Below, one piece after another: positions 39,297 to 49,153 of a stretch of DNA of 64,000 nucleotides. The position numbers were made by a program, and so were the translations under genes. Within the stretch, counting starts at the first letter, position 1; each line of letters begins with the position of its first letter. The DNA lies in contig CAWBSY010000012.1 of the NCBI GenBank assembly GCA_963791575.1, positions 52,781 to 116,780 on the forward strand, in the 5' to 3' direction. The notes beneath the pieces are model-generated. The model had not been told where the DNA came from and ran no database searches. It saw only the letters and a program-made list of their open reading frames with translations. This DNA is from JAOAPG01 sp963791575 (GTDB lineage Bacteria > Acidobacteriota > Terriglobia > Terriglobales > Acidobacteriaceae).

Positions 39297-39664
39297 GGTA
39301 GGCGTCCTCTCTCTTAATCGGAGTTGTTGGTTATGTTTAGCGCGACGGTCCTAACCTTGCATACTGTCTCCAACCAAACCACGCCGCTGTGGTTCATCAA
39401 TTCCGGCTTTTGATCGATTGGCGGTAGGAACATTGTGCTCCTCGCGAGCGTCCTGTGTCGAACGCAGTAAAAGCGTCAGACTGCTGCTTGTTAGCGGGAG
39501 GGTCTGCGGCAGATTTTCGGGAAAGAAGTATTTTCTAGAGCAATGAGGCGGCGATGTGAGATCCGCGATCCATGCGCTGTTCGGCTTTAGTTCCAGGTCT
39601 GAATTTTGGTTGACGGTATGTCGTCGACGAAGCCGCAACTCACGACTGTCACAAACGCTGGTGG
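39297..39664. other. Gap without recognisable gene
   Basis: About 370 bases between the membrane protein gene and a hydrolase fragment. Frames on both strands lack ribosome sites and resemble no protein that I know. No hairpin or repeat stands out. It may be decayed coding DNA, because both sides carry hydrolase remnants. Confidence 0.4.
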
Positions 39665-39757
39665 CCTCTAACGGTTATCGTCCTCAAAGATACCGGCCAT
39701 TGGATACTGGAAGAGCGGCCAAAGGAGACTACTGACGCTCTGCTGAAATTCCTCTGA
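39665..39757 (+). pseudogene. C-terminal fragment of an alpha/beta hydrolase
   Basis: The plus-strand frame PLTVIVLKDTGHWILEERP, then KETTDALLKFL and stop (39755-39757), matches the end of epoxide hydrolase/haloalkane dehalogenase-like proteins. It contains the catalytic histidine (GHW) and the final amphipathic helix. No upstream part of the gene is found in frame. It lies about 1 kb from an N-terminal fragment of another hydrolase on the opposite strand. Confidence 0.55.
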
Positions 39758-39799
39758 TATGAGGTTGTCGGGGGAGGGACTATCTACTGAGTGACGTGA

Positions 39800-40018
39800 T
39801 TACGCGCGCCCGTCGCGGCCTGCAATCATCATGCCTGCTCCGACCACCACCAGCACGATGCTGACGCCCTGCGGAACTTTATCTTCGTGATGAGTGGTAA
39901 CGCCGACGTGAACATCTCCCAGATCGGCTCCGTGGTGTTCTGCGTGCGGGACGGGAACAAAGAACGAAAGAATTCCAATCACCAGTACTACCAATCCGAT
40001 TCCAAACAAAGGCTTCAT
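39800..40018 (-). CDS. Small two-helix membrane protein
   Basis: The 72-residue protein has two hydrophobic helices (FGIGLVVLVIGILSFFVPV and GVSIVLVVVGAGMMIAG) joined by a His-rich polar loop (HAEHHGADLGDVHVGVTTHH). The start ATG at 40016-40018 follows GGAGGG. Proteins of this layout are frequent in acidobacteria as I remember; the function is unknown. The His cluster could bind metal. Confidence 0.65.
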   Translation of the reverse strand: MKPLFGIGLVVLVIGILSFFVPVPHAEHHGADLGDVHVGVTTHHEDKVPQGVSIVLVVVGAGMMIAGRDGRA

Positions 40019-40153
40019 AGACCCTCCAGTTAGCGCTGGTTCAGATGCAAGCAGAGCTGGATGGTTGCATGAAAGAGGCTGTGGGCATTAGGCGCTCGGC
40101 TCTAGAAACAGACTGCACACACCTAAAGCCCAGAGCCTAGCGCCTGCTTTTTA

Positions 40154-41645
40154 TCACTCGGCGAAATCTCTGGCGAATTCCACCAGACTTCTCACCGCTA
40201 TTCCTGATGGACCTTTCGCCATCCAGGGTTTGCTTTCTTCCGTCCAGGCGGTGCCTGCGATGTCGAGATGCATCCAGGGTGTGTCTTCGGCAAATTCTTT
40301 CAGGAACATGGCGGCTGTGATCGCGCCACCCCAGCGTCCGCCGGAGTTGACGATGTCGGCGATGCCGGACGCGAATGCTTTCTTTGTATTCTTCATCGAG
40401 CGGCATCCGCCAGAATTTTTCTCCTGCTTTAGCGAGAGCTTTGGTAAAGCGCTCGTACATCTTGTCGTCATTGGCGAAGACGCCAGCGTTGACGTATCCA
40501 AGCGCCACCACTACGGCTCCGGTCAATGTGGCCGCATCGATTAAGTGCGTACAACCGAGCTGGCGCGCATAGAAGAGGCCGTCTGCCAGCACTAGACGGC
40601 CTTCAGCATCGGTATTGATGATCTCAATCGATTTGCCGGACATGGCAATCTGCACGTCGCCCGGCTTCTGCGCTTTGCCGGATGGCATATTTTCCGTGGC
40701 GCAGATAATGGCCGTCACTTTCACTTTCGGCTTGAGCAGCGCGATGCCGCGCATGGCTCCAATCATGGCCGCGCCTCCGGCCATGTCGTATTTCATTTTT
40801 TCCATGCCATCGGCTGGCTTGATGGAAATTCCGCCGGTATCGAATGTAACGCCTTTCCCCACTAGTCCAAGAACAGGTTTTTCCGGAGCGCCTGCTGGCT
40901 CGTAGCTCAAAATGATGAGCGCGGGGGGCTCGTCGGATCCTTGCGCCACGCTCCAGAATGCTCCCATCTTGAGTTCTTTGATTTTGTCGGCGCCGAAAAT
41001 TTCACATTTCAATCCGACCTCTTCCGCCATCTTGCGGGCACGATCAGCAAGGATGGTCGGCGTCATATGATTGCCAGGTTCATTCACCAGTTCGCGAGTA
41101 AAGTTCTGTGACTCGCCAATAATGCGCCCCTGATCGAGTGCCTGCTGCAAACGCGCCTGGTCCCCACGAGCCACGACGGTCAGTGCATCGATCTGCTGAT
41201 CCTTGCGGTCGCTCTTATAAGTATCAGGATCAAAGTTGCCGACGAAGGCTCCTTCGACAATCGATTTTACGGAGTCGGTGTCACTTAAAATGCCTTCGGG
41301 AGCAACAAAGGCGAAACTGCGAATTCCCTTGGGTTTGAGGAAGCGAGCGGCGGTGCCGGCAACCTTGCGCAACTCGACTGAGGTAAACGTCTTGGCCTTG
41401 CCGCCGCCGATCACAAGCAGTCGCTTCGCCTTGAGTTTTGCCGGCTTGTGCAGCAGGGTGGTTTCGGCAAGTTTTCCCGTGATCTCGCCACTGGAAATGA
41501 CATCTTGTGTCGCGTTTTTAACGGGCGCGTCGCCGGTTTCGATCGAAATTTCGGGTTTATCTTTGGATCCTTTATCGAGTGCAACCACAACCAGGCATTC
41601 GGTTTCTACGTCAGCAGGATTGGCAAGAGAAAGAATTGTTTTCAT
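40154..41645 (-). CDS. pepA: Leucyl aminopeptidase, M17 family (frameshifted)
   Basis: From the ATG at 41643-41645 the protein carries the M17 catalytic domain: GKGVTFDTGGISIKPADGM (metal ligands), KYDMAGGAAMIGAM and the active-site NTDAEGRLVLADGL. At about 40380 an extra base shifts the frame; the other frame continues SGIADIVNSGGRWGGAITAA, then MHLDIAGTAW, and ends at 40154. The total is about 497 residues. It is a hexameric two-metal cytosolic aminopeptidase. The break is in a conserved helix and is likely an error. Confidence 0.9.
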
Positions 41646-41698
41646 GGATAACTTAGTATCGTCGGGAAACAGGGAAGAGCGCAAGCGTGTTGGTCTCT

Positions 41699-41724
41699 AA
41701 CGTGTTCGCGCCAACGTGTTCGCG
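41699..41724. repeat. Tandem pair of AACGTGTTCGCG
   Basis: The twelve-base word AACGTGTTCGCG occurs at 41699-41710 and 41713-41724, in the divergent gap between pepA and the cytochrome gene. It could be a direct-repeat operator or a small duplication. Confidence 0.5.
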
Positions 41725-41822
41725 ATACCGAAAATTTTGTTTGATACGGTTGCTTTTGATTAATCAAGGGCTAGAATGTGCGCTTCCCCGAATATGAGCA
41801 GGATTCGGCGTGAGGTGAACAT

Positions 41823-43587
41823 ATGTTGAACGCACAAAAACGTGTCCCGTTGCTCGTGCTCGCTCTCGCCTTTTCCACGTGGGGTTTAGTCGGCTGCCAG
41901 CAGCTACATCAGTTGTTTGATAACCGTCCTAGTGAAAACATGCCTCCTTACAAATCCGTAAATGTGCAGTTTAACGATCAGCACTGGTCGGCGGATCAAA
42001 GACAGTGGTTCTATCACACTGCACAGGGGACCGAACTGGTTCCTTACAAATGGTTTCTTGCGCTCGAGCAGCCGAAGATTAAGTTCCTTGGGAGAGTTCC
42101 CAAGTTTGCCGATAAAGAGTATCTTGCACGTTTCGGTTTCCTGCCAGATGCTGTTGGTTCGCAAAATCCTGATGGACTGCCAGTCGGCTTCGCCAAAGAC
42201 ACAGTGATAGATCCTGAGAGCGGACGAGACGGTCGAAGTATTGGGCCTGAGTTGCGCAGCCTGCCACACCGGCCAGATCGAGTATCAAGGGAAAGGGATT
42301 CGCATCGATGGCGGTTCCGCAACCACCGATTTGGCGTCGTTCCAGACCGAGTTGGGATACGCAATGGCATTCACCGACAAGGTGCCGTTCCGCTTCGAGC
42401 GCTTTGCGGATAGGGTTTTGGGCGAGAATCCTTCGGAAGAGGCAAAGGCTCAGCTGCACGAAAAATTCGAGGCGTTCCTGAACAAAGGTCTTGCTGAGAA
42501 AGACGCCGCTGACAAATCGAATCTCTACCCAGATCCAGTCGGATTCGGGCGAACTGACGCCCTTGGCCGAATCGGAAATTTCGTCTTTGGAACGGAACTC
42601 GATAATGCGAATCTGCGGGTCGCGAATGCTCCCGTGAGTTTTCCGCCGCTTTGGTATACGAGTTGGTTTAACTGGGTGCAATACAACGCTTCTATTCGGC
42701 AGCCGATGGTCCGAAACATCGGGGAGGCGCTCGGGGTGCGGGCCCGAGTCAACCTTACCGACTCCAGCAAGACTCTCTATGGATCAACGGTGAATGTGAA
42801 AAATCTTTGGGAGATGGAAAAGCAACTTGCCGGTCCGACTGCATTCTCCGGACTTCATTCACCCGTATGGCCAGAGCAAACTCTGGGTCCAATCGACCAG
42901 AGCAAAGCGCAAGCTGGCAAGAAGTTGTACGCGAAACATTGTGAGCATTGCCATTTGCCTCCACTGGATTCTCCTGAGATTCAGGCTCCACAATACTGGG
43001 AATCGGGTCTTGAGGGCAGGCGCTTTCTGAAGTTGAATGTCATTCCGCTTGAAGAAATCGGTACCGATCCGACAGAAGCCAAGGATTGGAAGGAAAGGAC
43101 GGCTGTGACCGGCGCCTTGGGATTAGGAACTGTATCGGCGGCCGACGGGCTTCGAGCGGTTACGACGAAAATTGCAGAGATGAATTATGACAAACTCGGT
43201 CTGTCTCCCGAACAAAGGATGGACTGGAATGGCTATCGCGATTACGCGGTGGCAGCTCCATTAGCCTATCGGGCGCGGCCGCTCGGTGGAATTTGGGCGA
43301 CTCCGCCGTTCTTGCATAACGGATCGGTGCCGAGTTTGTACCAGATGTTGCTGCCGGCGGATCAGCGTGACAAAGCTTTTTACGTGGGGAGCCGTGAATT
43401 CGATCCCAAGAATGTGGGGTTCACAACCGCAAAATTCGATGGAGGATTTCAGTTCCGCACGGATGTCCCTGGAAATTCAAATGCCGGGCATCAGTTTCGT
43501 AACGCGCCGCTGGGAAACGGAGTGATAGGTCCGGAACTCAGCGACGACGAGCGCTGGGCAATTATCGAATATCTGAAAACCTTGTAA
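41823..43587 (+). CDS. Di-haem cytochrome c peroxidase/RoxA-like lipoprotein (frameshifted)
   Basis: The start ATG at 41823 gives a lipoprotein signal with lipobox LVGC (about residues 22-25). The frame shifts at about 42230; the second frame holds VLGLSCAACHTGQIEYQGKG with the first haem site (CAACH). Further on it has KLYAKHCEHCHLPPLDSP with the second (CEHCH). Between them is the WYTSWFNWVQYNASIRQPM segment, typical of the RoxA-like di-haem peroxidase group. The total is about 588 residues. It acts in the periplasm or outer membrane; the substrate is not defined for most of this family, and rubber oxygenase is only one member. No maturation or partner genes are adjacent. Confidence 0.8.
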
Positions 43588-43708
43588 GTGAAGCACTGCC
43601 TATCAAATTGTCATTCCGACCGGAGTTGCCGCCGTCAGGCGCGACGATGTGGAGGAACCTGCTTTATCGGCATCGGCTCACAAACTCTTCTAGGTGTATC
43701 TTCGAGAA

Positions 43709-44323
43709 ATGCATTGCTGCCATCCGCCGTCGCGAGATACGGAACTGATTCAGATCGTGGACTCAGCTCTGGTCGAAGCTGCGCGCAAAAGTGGCGACTG
43801 GTTAGTGTGCCGTCCGGGGTGCAGCCAGTGCTGCGTCGGCGTTTTTCCCATCAATCAGCTGGATGCAGTGCGACTGAAGGCAGGACTGGCAGAGCTCGAG
43901 AAGCGCTCGCCAGCGCGTGCCAAGCGAATACGCGAACGTGCACGAGAATCGGCCAAAAGGTTATCGGCTATATTCCCCGGAGATTTCGCCACAGGTATTC
44001 TCTTTAGCGACGAGAAAAAGTTTGCGGAATTTGCGAATTCCGAACTCGCCGATAACGAACCTTGTCCGGTGCTTGATCCCGCGACGGGAACCTGCGAACT
44101 CTACGAATCGCGTCCCATGACATGCCGCGTTTTTGGTCCGCCAGTCCGTTCTGAAGATGGTCTCGGCGTCTGCGAACTTTGTTTTCACGGCGCGACAGAC
44201 GAGGAAATCGCGGAGTGTGAAATGACGCCGGATCCCGACGACTTGGAATCTATTCTGAATGAAGAAGTTGAAAAGAGTACGAGGTTACAGGGCGATACCA
44301 TCGTGGCGTTCTGCCTTTTGTGA
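43709..44323 (+). CDS. YkgJ-type cysteine-cluster protein
   Basis: The 204-residue protein has cysteines in CRPGCSQCC near the N-terminus and CPVLDPATGTCELYESRPMTCRVFG later. This is the CxxxCxxCC plus CxxxxxxxxC pattern of the YkgJ/UPF0153 family (PF03692), a likely Fe-S or zinc site. A long helical insert (AELEKRSPARAKRIRERARE) lies between. The function of the family is poorly known. ATG at 43709 is preferred; GTG at 43694 is also in frame. Confidence 0.75.
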   Translation: MHCCHPPSRDTELIQIVDSALVEAARKSGDWLVCRPGCSQCCVGVFPINQLDAVRLKAGLAELEKRSPARAKRIRERARESAKRLSAIFPGDFATGILFSDEKKFAEFANSELADNEPCPVLDPATGTCELYESRPMTCRVFGPPVRSEDGLGVCELCFHGATDEEIAECEMTPDPDDLESILNEEVEKSTRLQGDTIVAFCLL

Positions 44324-44344
44324 TCACGCGCGCAAATCTTGATG

Positions 44345-44370
44345 ATAAAAAGGCCCCGCTTGCGCGGGGC
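44345..44370 (-). terminator. Intrinsic terminator of glnA
   Basis: Stem GCCCCGC (44353-44359) and GCGGGGC (44364-44370) with loop TTGC. On the minus strand it is followed by CTTTTTATC. It lies 41 bases after the glnA stop. It may also slow plus-strand transcription from the YkgJ-type gene, though no T run follows on that side. Confidence 0.85.
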
Positions 44371-44410
44371 TTGAGGAGACGAACGTCTGACACTGTTGTA
44401 AAACGAATTT

Positions 44411-45841
44411 CTAAAACAGGTTCCAGATGAACTGGTTATAGACTTCGTGGTGATATTGCACTTCGGGTGCCTTCACGAAAGTTCCAAGAGCGCGCGGGCA
44501 ACGGTCGGCTGCAACCCGCTTCAATTCTGCGTAGCGTCCCTTTACATCAGCACCGAGCAGGGTTGATGTCCAGTCAGCCTTTTCGAAATGTTCGAGAGCC
44601 GTATAGATGTTATCCGGCAAATAGCGTTCCGCTTGGCGGAGGTTCTTGATCTTTGAAGTATCGCCGTCGATGCCGGTCTTGAAGATGGAGTAGAGCACCA
44701 GATAAGGATTCGCATCTGGTCCGACCGAGCGAACTTCGACGCGCATACTCTTGTCGTTGCCGATGGGAACGCGAATCATGGAACCGCGATCCACAGCAGA
44801 AGCCTTAATCTGATTCGGAGCTTCAAAGTGCGGATCAAGCCGACGGTAGGCGTTTACGCTGGCATTGAGCAAGAGGCAAACATCGTTGCCATGAGTGAGA
44901 ATGCGATCGATGAAAGACCAGCCGAGTTTGCTGAGCTTCTCTTCGCCTTTGGCATCCCAGAAAAGATTCTTGCCATTCTTGCTGATGGAGACGTTGGTGT
45001 GCATCCCGTTGCCGTTGACGCCGACGACCGGTTTCGGCAGGAAAGAAGCGGTCATCCCCATCTTGGTGGCAACTTCGCGGCAGATTAGCTTGTAGAGCTG
45101 AATCTGATCGGCTGCCGCCACCACTTCGCCGTAGCCGTAATTGATTTCGAACTGTGAAGGCGCGACTTCCGGGTGATCTTTTTCGTTCTGGAATCCCATT
45201 GCCCGCTGCACTTCGGCAGTTGTGTCAATAAAAGTTCGCAGCGGATCGCCCGGTAGCGAGTGATAGTAGCCGCCAGTGTTGACATACTCGAATTTTCCGT
45301 GCTCGTGATAGCTCTGCTCTGCGTCGACTCCTTGAAAGAGAAAGCCTTCAATTTCGTTGGCAGCGTTTAATGTGTAGCCTTCGGCTTTGTTCAGTTTCTC
45401 TGCAAATGTTTTCAGGACACCGCGAATATCGGCGCTATAAGGGCTGCCACCCTTGTCGATGACTTCGCCGAAAACCAAAACCTTGCCTGATCCGAAGAAA
45501 TCGGCGGGTGCCCAGTAGAACGCGCTCCAATCGATGCCGAGCCGAAGATCGCTCTCGCGCTGCGCAGTGAATCCGCGAATGGAAGATCCGTCAAACGTTA
45601 GGTTGTCCCAGCTATTGATCAGGAACTTCTTGTCATAGTCGAGCATGTGCAGGCGGCCTTCGAGATCGCTGAAGAGCACGGTCACGGCCTTAATGCGCTT
45701 TTCGTCGGTCAGATATTTCAGTCGTGCTTCTTGAATCTTATGGGCGGCAACGCGGTTTTTGCGTTGTTCCTTCGCCTCCAGATTCAGTTCCTCCAACTCT
45801 TCATACGAGAGCGCCAGGAAGTTCCGTAGTTCGTTCGACAT
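44411..45841 (-). CDS. glnA: Glutamine synthetase type I
   Basis: The 476-residue enzyme has the GSI beta-grasp segment FDGSSIRGFTAQRESDL and catalytic-barrel motifs EIEGFLF, SQFEINYGYGEVVAAADQIQ, VNGNGMHTNVSI and SMIRVP. It makes glutamine from glutamate, ammonia and ATP. The region that in E. coli GlnA holds the adenylylated tyrosine (NLYDLPPEE) is shortened here to NLRQAERYLPDN, so GlnE-type control at that place is unlikely. The start ATG at 45839-45841 follows AAGGAGACTC. A terminator lies downstream. Single-gene transcription unit. Confidence 0.93.
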   Translation of the reverse strand: MSNELRNFLALSYEELEELNLEAKEQRKNRVAAHKIQEARLKYLTDEKRIKAVTVLFSDLEGRLHMLDYDKKFLINSWDNLTFDGSSIRGFTAQRESDLRLGIDWSAFYWAPADFFGSGKVLVFGEVIDKGGSPYSADIRGVLKTFAEKLNKAEGYTLNAANEIEGFLFQGVDAEQSYHEHGKFEYVNTGGYYHSLPGDPLRTFIDTTAEVQRAMGFQNEKDHPEVAPSQFEINYGYGEVVAAADQIQLYKLICREVATKMGMTASFLPKPVVGVNGNGMHTNVSISKNGKNLFWDAKGEEKLSKLGWSFIDRILTHGNDVCLLLNASVNAYRRLDPHFEAPNQIKASAVDRGSMIRVPIGNDKSMRVEVRSVGPDANPYLVLYSIFKTGIDGDTSKIKNLRQAERYLPDNIYTALEHFEKADWTSTLLGADVKGRYAELKRVAADRCPRALGTFVKAPEVQYHHEVYNQFIWNLF

Positions 45842-46116
45842 GAGTCTCCTTGTTTGCGATTGGAAATTATGAGATTGAAGCTGAACTATCTCTCCGAGTC
45901 AGTCAAAACTCGGCCACTTAGCAACGGGGAAGGTTATCGCGACGCGATGCTCAGCGCCAGTCAAAAGTGTTGATGAAAGACATAAAAGGAATTTATGGGC
46001 TTGCATAGGTCGACCCTCGACAGGCAGCCAGCAGACTCGCCGCGGCCGATTTTGTCTATGAATTTCGCGCTTTTGGTGATCTGTGATCGTGTTCGCTGAT
46101 TTGGTGTTCAGCGTTG

Positions 46117-47163
46117 TCAGGCAGCAGCGCTGCCTTGGAGGCGGTCCAAAATGATGGACGGTCTCGCGGCTATGATGCGGTACGTCGGCGCGTCCCGCAC
46201 TCCCCAACTATACTTGTATGATTCCTGTCCACGTAAGAAGTCGACTCGCTTCTTGCCTTCGGATATCGCGTCCTCGATGACAGCACCGAGTAGCAGCGTT
46301 CCCGCGCTCAATGATGCATAGGCCGGATCAAACCCTTGAAGGTAGCAGTACACAGCTTCCCCTTCGAAGAAGGAATAGAGTGTCGCGATCAGTCGGCCTT
46401 CCAAGCGCAAGCCATAGAATCGAAGCACCTTCTGGTCCAGCAGTTCTGGTGCCACTTTGCGATGAAAAGCCTGAATATGTGGGTCGGCGAGAACACCGGA
46501 TTCGCCAAACTCTTTCCATCTCATAGCGTGGAGCTCAAACAAGGCATCCAGGAACTCATTCAATGTTTCTTGCGTGGCGAGCTCAATCTGGCCTTCCCCT
46601 GACCGTTGCATGCGGGAGCGCGCATTCCTGAGGTTTTCGTATTTGTGTTTTGAAATTACATTCTTGAGGTGCTCTACACCGCTCGGCAATACAAGCTCGG
46701 TGCAGATGTCGTGATGGATCGGTTTAAGACCCGAATCTGCTGCAAACTGGAGAAGCGGAGACGCACCCGGCAAGTCTGTGAGACTAAGTGCGTCCCAGCA
46801 GAACTCAGATTGAGTGATGAAGCCCATTATTTCTGAAAGCGTCTGCTGGCATCGGTCAGGTTCGACAAGAATATCGAGATAGTCGGAAACGCCGCCACCC
46901 ACCAGTCCGAGTATCCGCTGCGATCCCTCTTCGTAAATCAGGAATGGCGCAACGCCAACTAATCTGCCGATTTCGCGGATCTCCAAAATGAGCGGCTCAC
47001 GCGGGCGAAATGTGTTGATCCACGAAATAATCCACTCAGGACGCTGAAACGTCGTTGCATTCGGGCAACGCTCCCAAAGTGCACTCCATTCTGAACCGAT
47101 CTGCTCAGCTTGTTCAGCAGTCCTAACCACGGTGACTTTTAGTTGAGTATCCATAGTGCTCAA
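46117..47163 (-). CDS. FemAB/BioF2-like GNAT acyltransferase (CelD/BcsL type)
   Basis: The 348-residue protein of the Acetyltransf_6 (double GNAT) type has TTFQRPEWIISWINTF near the N-terminus, then RNARSRMQRSG. The acceptor-binding part LIATLYSFFEGEAVYCYLQG, YASLSAGTLLLGAVIEDAI and FLRGQESYKYSWG follows. Relatives transfer acyl or aminoacyl groups to sugars, peptidoglycan or unknown amines. It is the last gene of a five-gene operon and overlaps the GT4 gene by ATGA. In context it may acylate an amine released by the PIG-L enzyme; this is inference. Confidence 0.78.
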   Translation of the reverse strand: MSTMDTQLKVTVVRTAEQAEQIGSEWSALWERCPNATTFQRPEWIISWINTFRPREPLILEIREIGRLVGVAPFLIYEEGSQRILGLVGGGVSDYLDILVEPDRCQQTLSEIMGFITQSEFCWDALSLTDLPGASPLLQFAADSGLKPIHHDICTELVLPSGVEHLKNVISKHKYENLRNARSRMQRSGEGQIELATQETLNEFLDALFELHAMRWKEFGESGVLADPHIQAFHRKVAPELLDQKVLRFYGLRLEGRLIATLYSFFEGEAVYCYLQGFDPAYASLSAGTLLLGAVIEDAISEGKKRVDFLRGQESYKYSWGVRDAPTYRIIAARPSIILDRLQGSAAA

Positions 47164-48236
47164 GCTGCCGCGAGAATCGATATCGTCTCTGAGCGCCGCA
47201 GAGTGCCAGTCGTGATCTCCTCATACAGTCGAAAATAATTTGCAATCATGCACTCCGACCAAAATCGAGCTTCTGCCTCCCTCCGACAGGACTCAGGATC
47301 AAGGTTCGCGACAACCGGAATTGCTTCCGCCATTTCTTCAACGCTATCTACTAAAAAGCCTGTCCGTCCGTCGGCAATCAAGTCACAAAGAGCGCCCGCG
47401 CGAAATGCGACGACCGGAGTTCCGCAAGCCATGGATTCCATCGCCACCAGGGAACTGGTTTCCGCAACCAAACTTGGTATCAATACGCATTTAGCGCCCG
47501 CGAGCAGATGCCGTTTGCGATCTCCGCCTATCGGTCCAAGAAAACGCTGAGTCTCCGAAAGGCGCGGAAGAATAGATTCTTCGAAGTATGAGCGATGCGT
47601 TGGATAATCGAAGACGGTGCCAGCAAGAAAAAACGGAACGTCTGCGAGACGGCAGGCGTCCATCGCTAAATGAAAGCCCTTCTCCGGACAGATTCGGCCC
47701 ATGCCCAGAGCGTAGTTACCTTTCCGGCGACCGCATCCCGCCCGAGCTAACGGAACACCGTTTTCAATCACTCCATAGATTTGAGCGGGAATCCGACAAG
47801 AACTGGCTTGTGAACGTGAAACGCAGACCAAATATGTTTCTGGCCGGTCCAGTTGAAAAATCTCTGGCGGATACCAGTCAAGTGGCAAATGAAGAGTCAC
47901 CACAACCGGCACGCCGGCGGGCGGCAAGTAATCTAGGAAATCCAGCCCGTGTAAATGCACAACATCAACCGGAAAATGATCGAGTGCACGAGTTATCGCC
48001 TGATGATGTTCTTTACGAGCAAGCTGTTGAGCATGCTCATCGAGAGAGTTGGATACCCAAGGAGTTGTAATCAGCAGTCCGTCGCACTGAGAACCAGCAG
48101 GCGCAATAACGAGCGAGCGATGACCCGCGCGGACCAGTGCTTCGTCGATCATTGCAAGCACTTGCTCAGCTCCACCCGCTGTATTACCAGAGACACGGGC
48201 CAACGGGTAGCTCACGTTGAGCACAGTTAAAGGCAT
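47160..48236 (-). CDS. Glycosyltransferase, GT4 family
   Basis: The 358-residue protein shows a GT4 acceptor side (YPLARVSGNTAGGAEQVL), the HLHGLDFLDYLP strand and the donor-side signature ALGMGRICPEKGFHLAMDAC, then SLVAETSSLVAMESMACGTP (E-x7-E). GT4 enzymes retain anomeric configuration; MshA and BshA belong here, but this sequence is not diagnostic for them. It overlaps the PIG-L gene by 10 bases and the acyltransferase by ATGA, so the three are translationally coupled. Confidence 0.85.
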   Translation of the reverse strand: MPLTVLNVSYPLARVSGNTAGGAEQVLAMIDEALVRAGHRSLVIAPAGSQCDGLLITTPWVSNSLDEHAQQLARKEHHQAITRALDHFPVDVVHLHGLDFLDYLPPAGVPVVVTLHLPLDWYPPEIFQLDRPETYLVCVSRSQASSCRIPAQIYGVIENGVPLARAGCGRRKGNYALGMGRICPEKGFHLAMDACRLADVPFFLAGTVFDYPTHRSYFEESILPRLSETQRFLGPIGGDRKRHLLAGAKCVLIPSLVAETSSLVAMESMACGTPVVAFRAGALCDLIADGRTGFLVDSVEEMAEAIPVVANLDPESCRREAEARFWSECMIANYFRLYEEITTGTLRRSETISILAAA

Positions 48237-49153
48237 GTGCTCTCTCTGATCAGATCAGGTATCGAACCGGGCATCGCTCGAGCACCTGCCGATGCAGCAA
48301 CAGCTTGGGCCGCCAACTCTCTCCATTGCTTCCCAGTCATCGGCCAGCCCATGCATTCGTACCACAGTTTTCCTGGATGCGGAGGCTTGGCGAAGTCGTA
48401 TGCGGGCGCCAATCGAAGGCGCTCGGACCCGACTTGGAAGTTCTGCAAAACTCGTTCTTGAGACTGGTAGCAATCCATCATGCATTGTTTGCGGGCAGAT
48501 TCTTCAGGGGAAAGCTGAAGGATCAGCTCAGGAGGACTCGAGGTTTGTGCTGCAGACTCTGGAAGAAATTCTCCAATGAAGCATTTGCCGTCGTCGCGAG
48601 CATGATAGGAAGTCATTTCCAGCAGTTCAGGTGCAGGTTCCCGACTGTTCTCGCAAGTCTTGATCGCAAGATAGGCGACCAGAGCCGCGGAGTCGTGATC
48701 GGGATGTCCGCCCTCGTATGAGTGAGTGATTAGGATGTCGGGCTGCTGCTTATATAAGAGATCCAAAAGAGCTTCGGTCAAATCATGCAATTGAAATGCG
48801 GATTCCTGATCGACGGCACTAAGATAGTGAATTCGGCCAGGAAGAATGCCGACTAATCTCAGCGCTGTCTCCGCTTCTTTTCGGCGAATTCGAGCGTATT
48901 CTTGGCGCGTATAGTTCCCGCCAGCCGACCAGAGTTGTTTATCCCGAGGCGCGCCATCCGTCAGATACACTACTGTCGTATTCGGCAGCCGGCCTAAGAT
49001 GGCTGAAGCTCCGATCGTCTCATCGTCAGGATGAGCAGCCAGCAGGAGGACGTGAAGAGAGTGGGGTGCCAACTTTGAAAGCAGACCAAACTCAGGATCA
49101 CCGAGTCTCGCCCAAGCACTCCCATTCACGCCCCTACCATTTCTTTTGTTCAT
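48227..49153 (-). CDS. PIG-L/LmbE-family N-deacetylase
   Basis: The 308-residue protein contains the zinc site: AAHPDDETIGASA (His-Pro-Asp-Asp-Glu) and YEGGHPDHDSAALVAYLA (second His). PIG-L, MshB and BshB enzymes remove acetyl from GlcNAc groups of glycoconjugates. The C-terminal third is longer than in BshB and holds AYDFAKPPHPGKLWYECMGW. Start ATG at 49151-49153 within an ATGA overlap with the nucleotidyltransferase gene. Confidence 0.87.
   Translation of the reverse strand: MNKRNGRGVNGSAWARLGDPEFGLLSKLAPHSLHVLLLAAHPDDETIGASAILGRLPNTTVVYLTDGAPRDKQLWSAGGNYTRQEYARIRRKEAETALRLVGILPGRIHYLSAVDQESAFQLHDLTEALLDLLYKQQPDILITHSYEGGHPDHDSAALVAYLAIKTCENSREPAPELLEMTSYHARDDGKCFIGEFLPESAAQTSSPPELILQLSPEESARKQCMMDCYQSQERVLQNFQVGSERLRLAPAYDFAKPPHPGKLWYECMGWPMTGKQWRELAAQAVAASAGARAMPGSIPDLIRESTCL

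Noticed and set aside
39351..39638. 95-residue minus-strand frame
   Set aside because: Low-complexity, no ribosome site and no similarity that I recognise; the region probably holds decayed DNA.
46117..49153. Direct assignment of GT4/PIG-L genes as bacillithiol bshA/bshB
   Set aside because: No bshC cysteine ligase is present, the PIG-L protein is longer than BshB, and extra glycosyl- and acyltransferases are in the operon; only a functional parallel is claimed.
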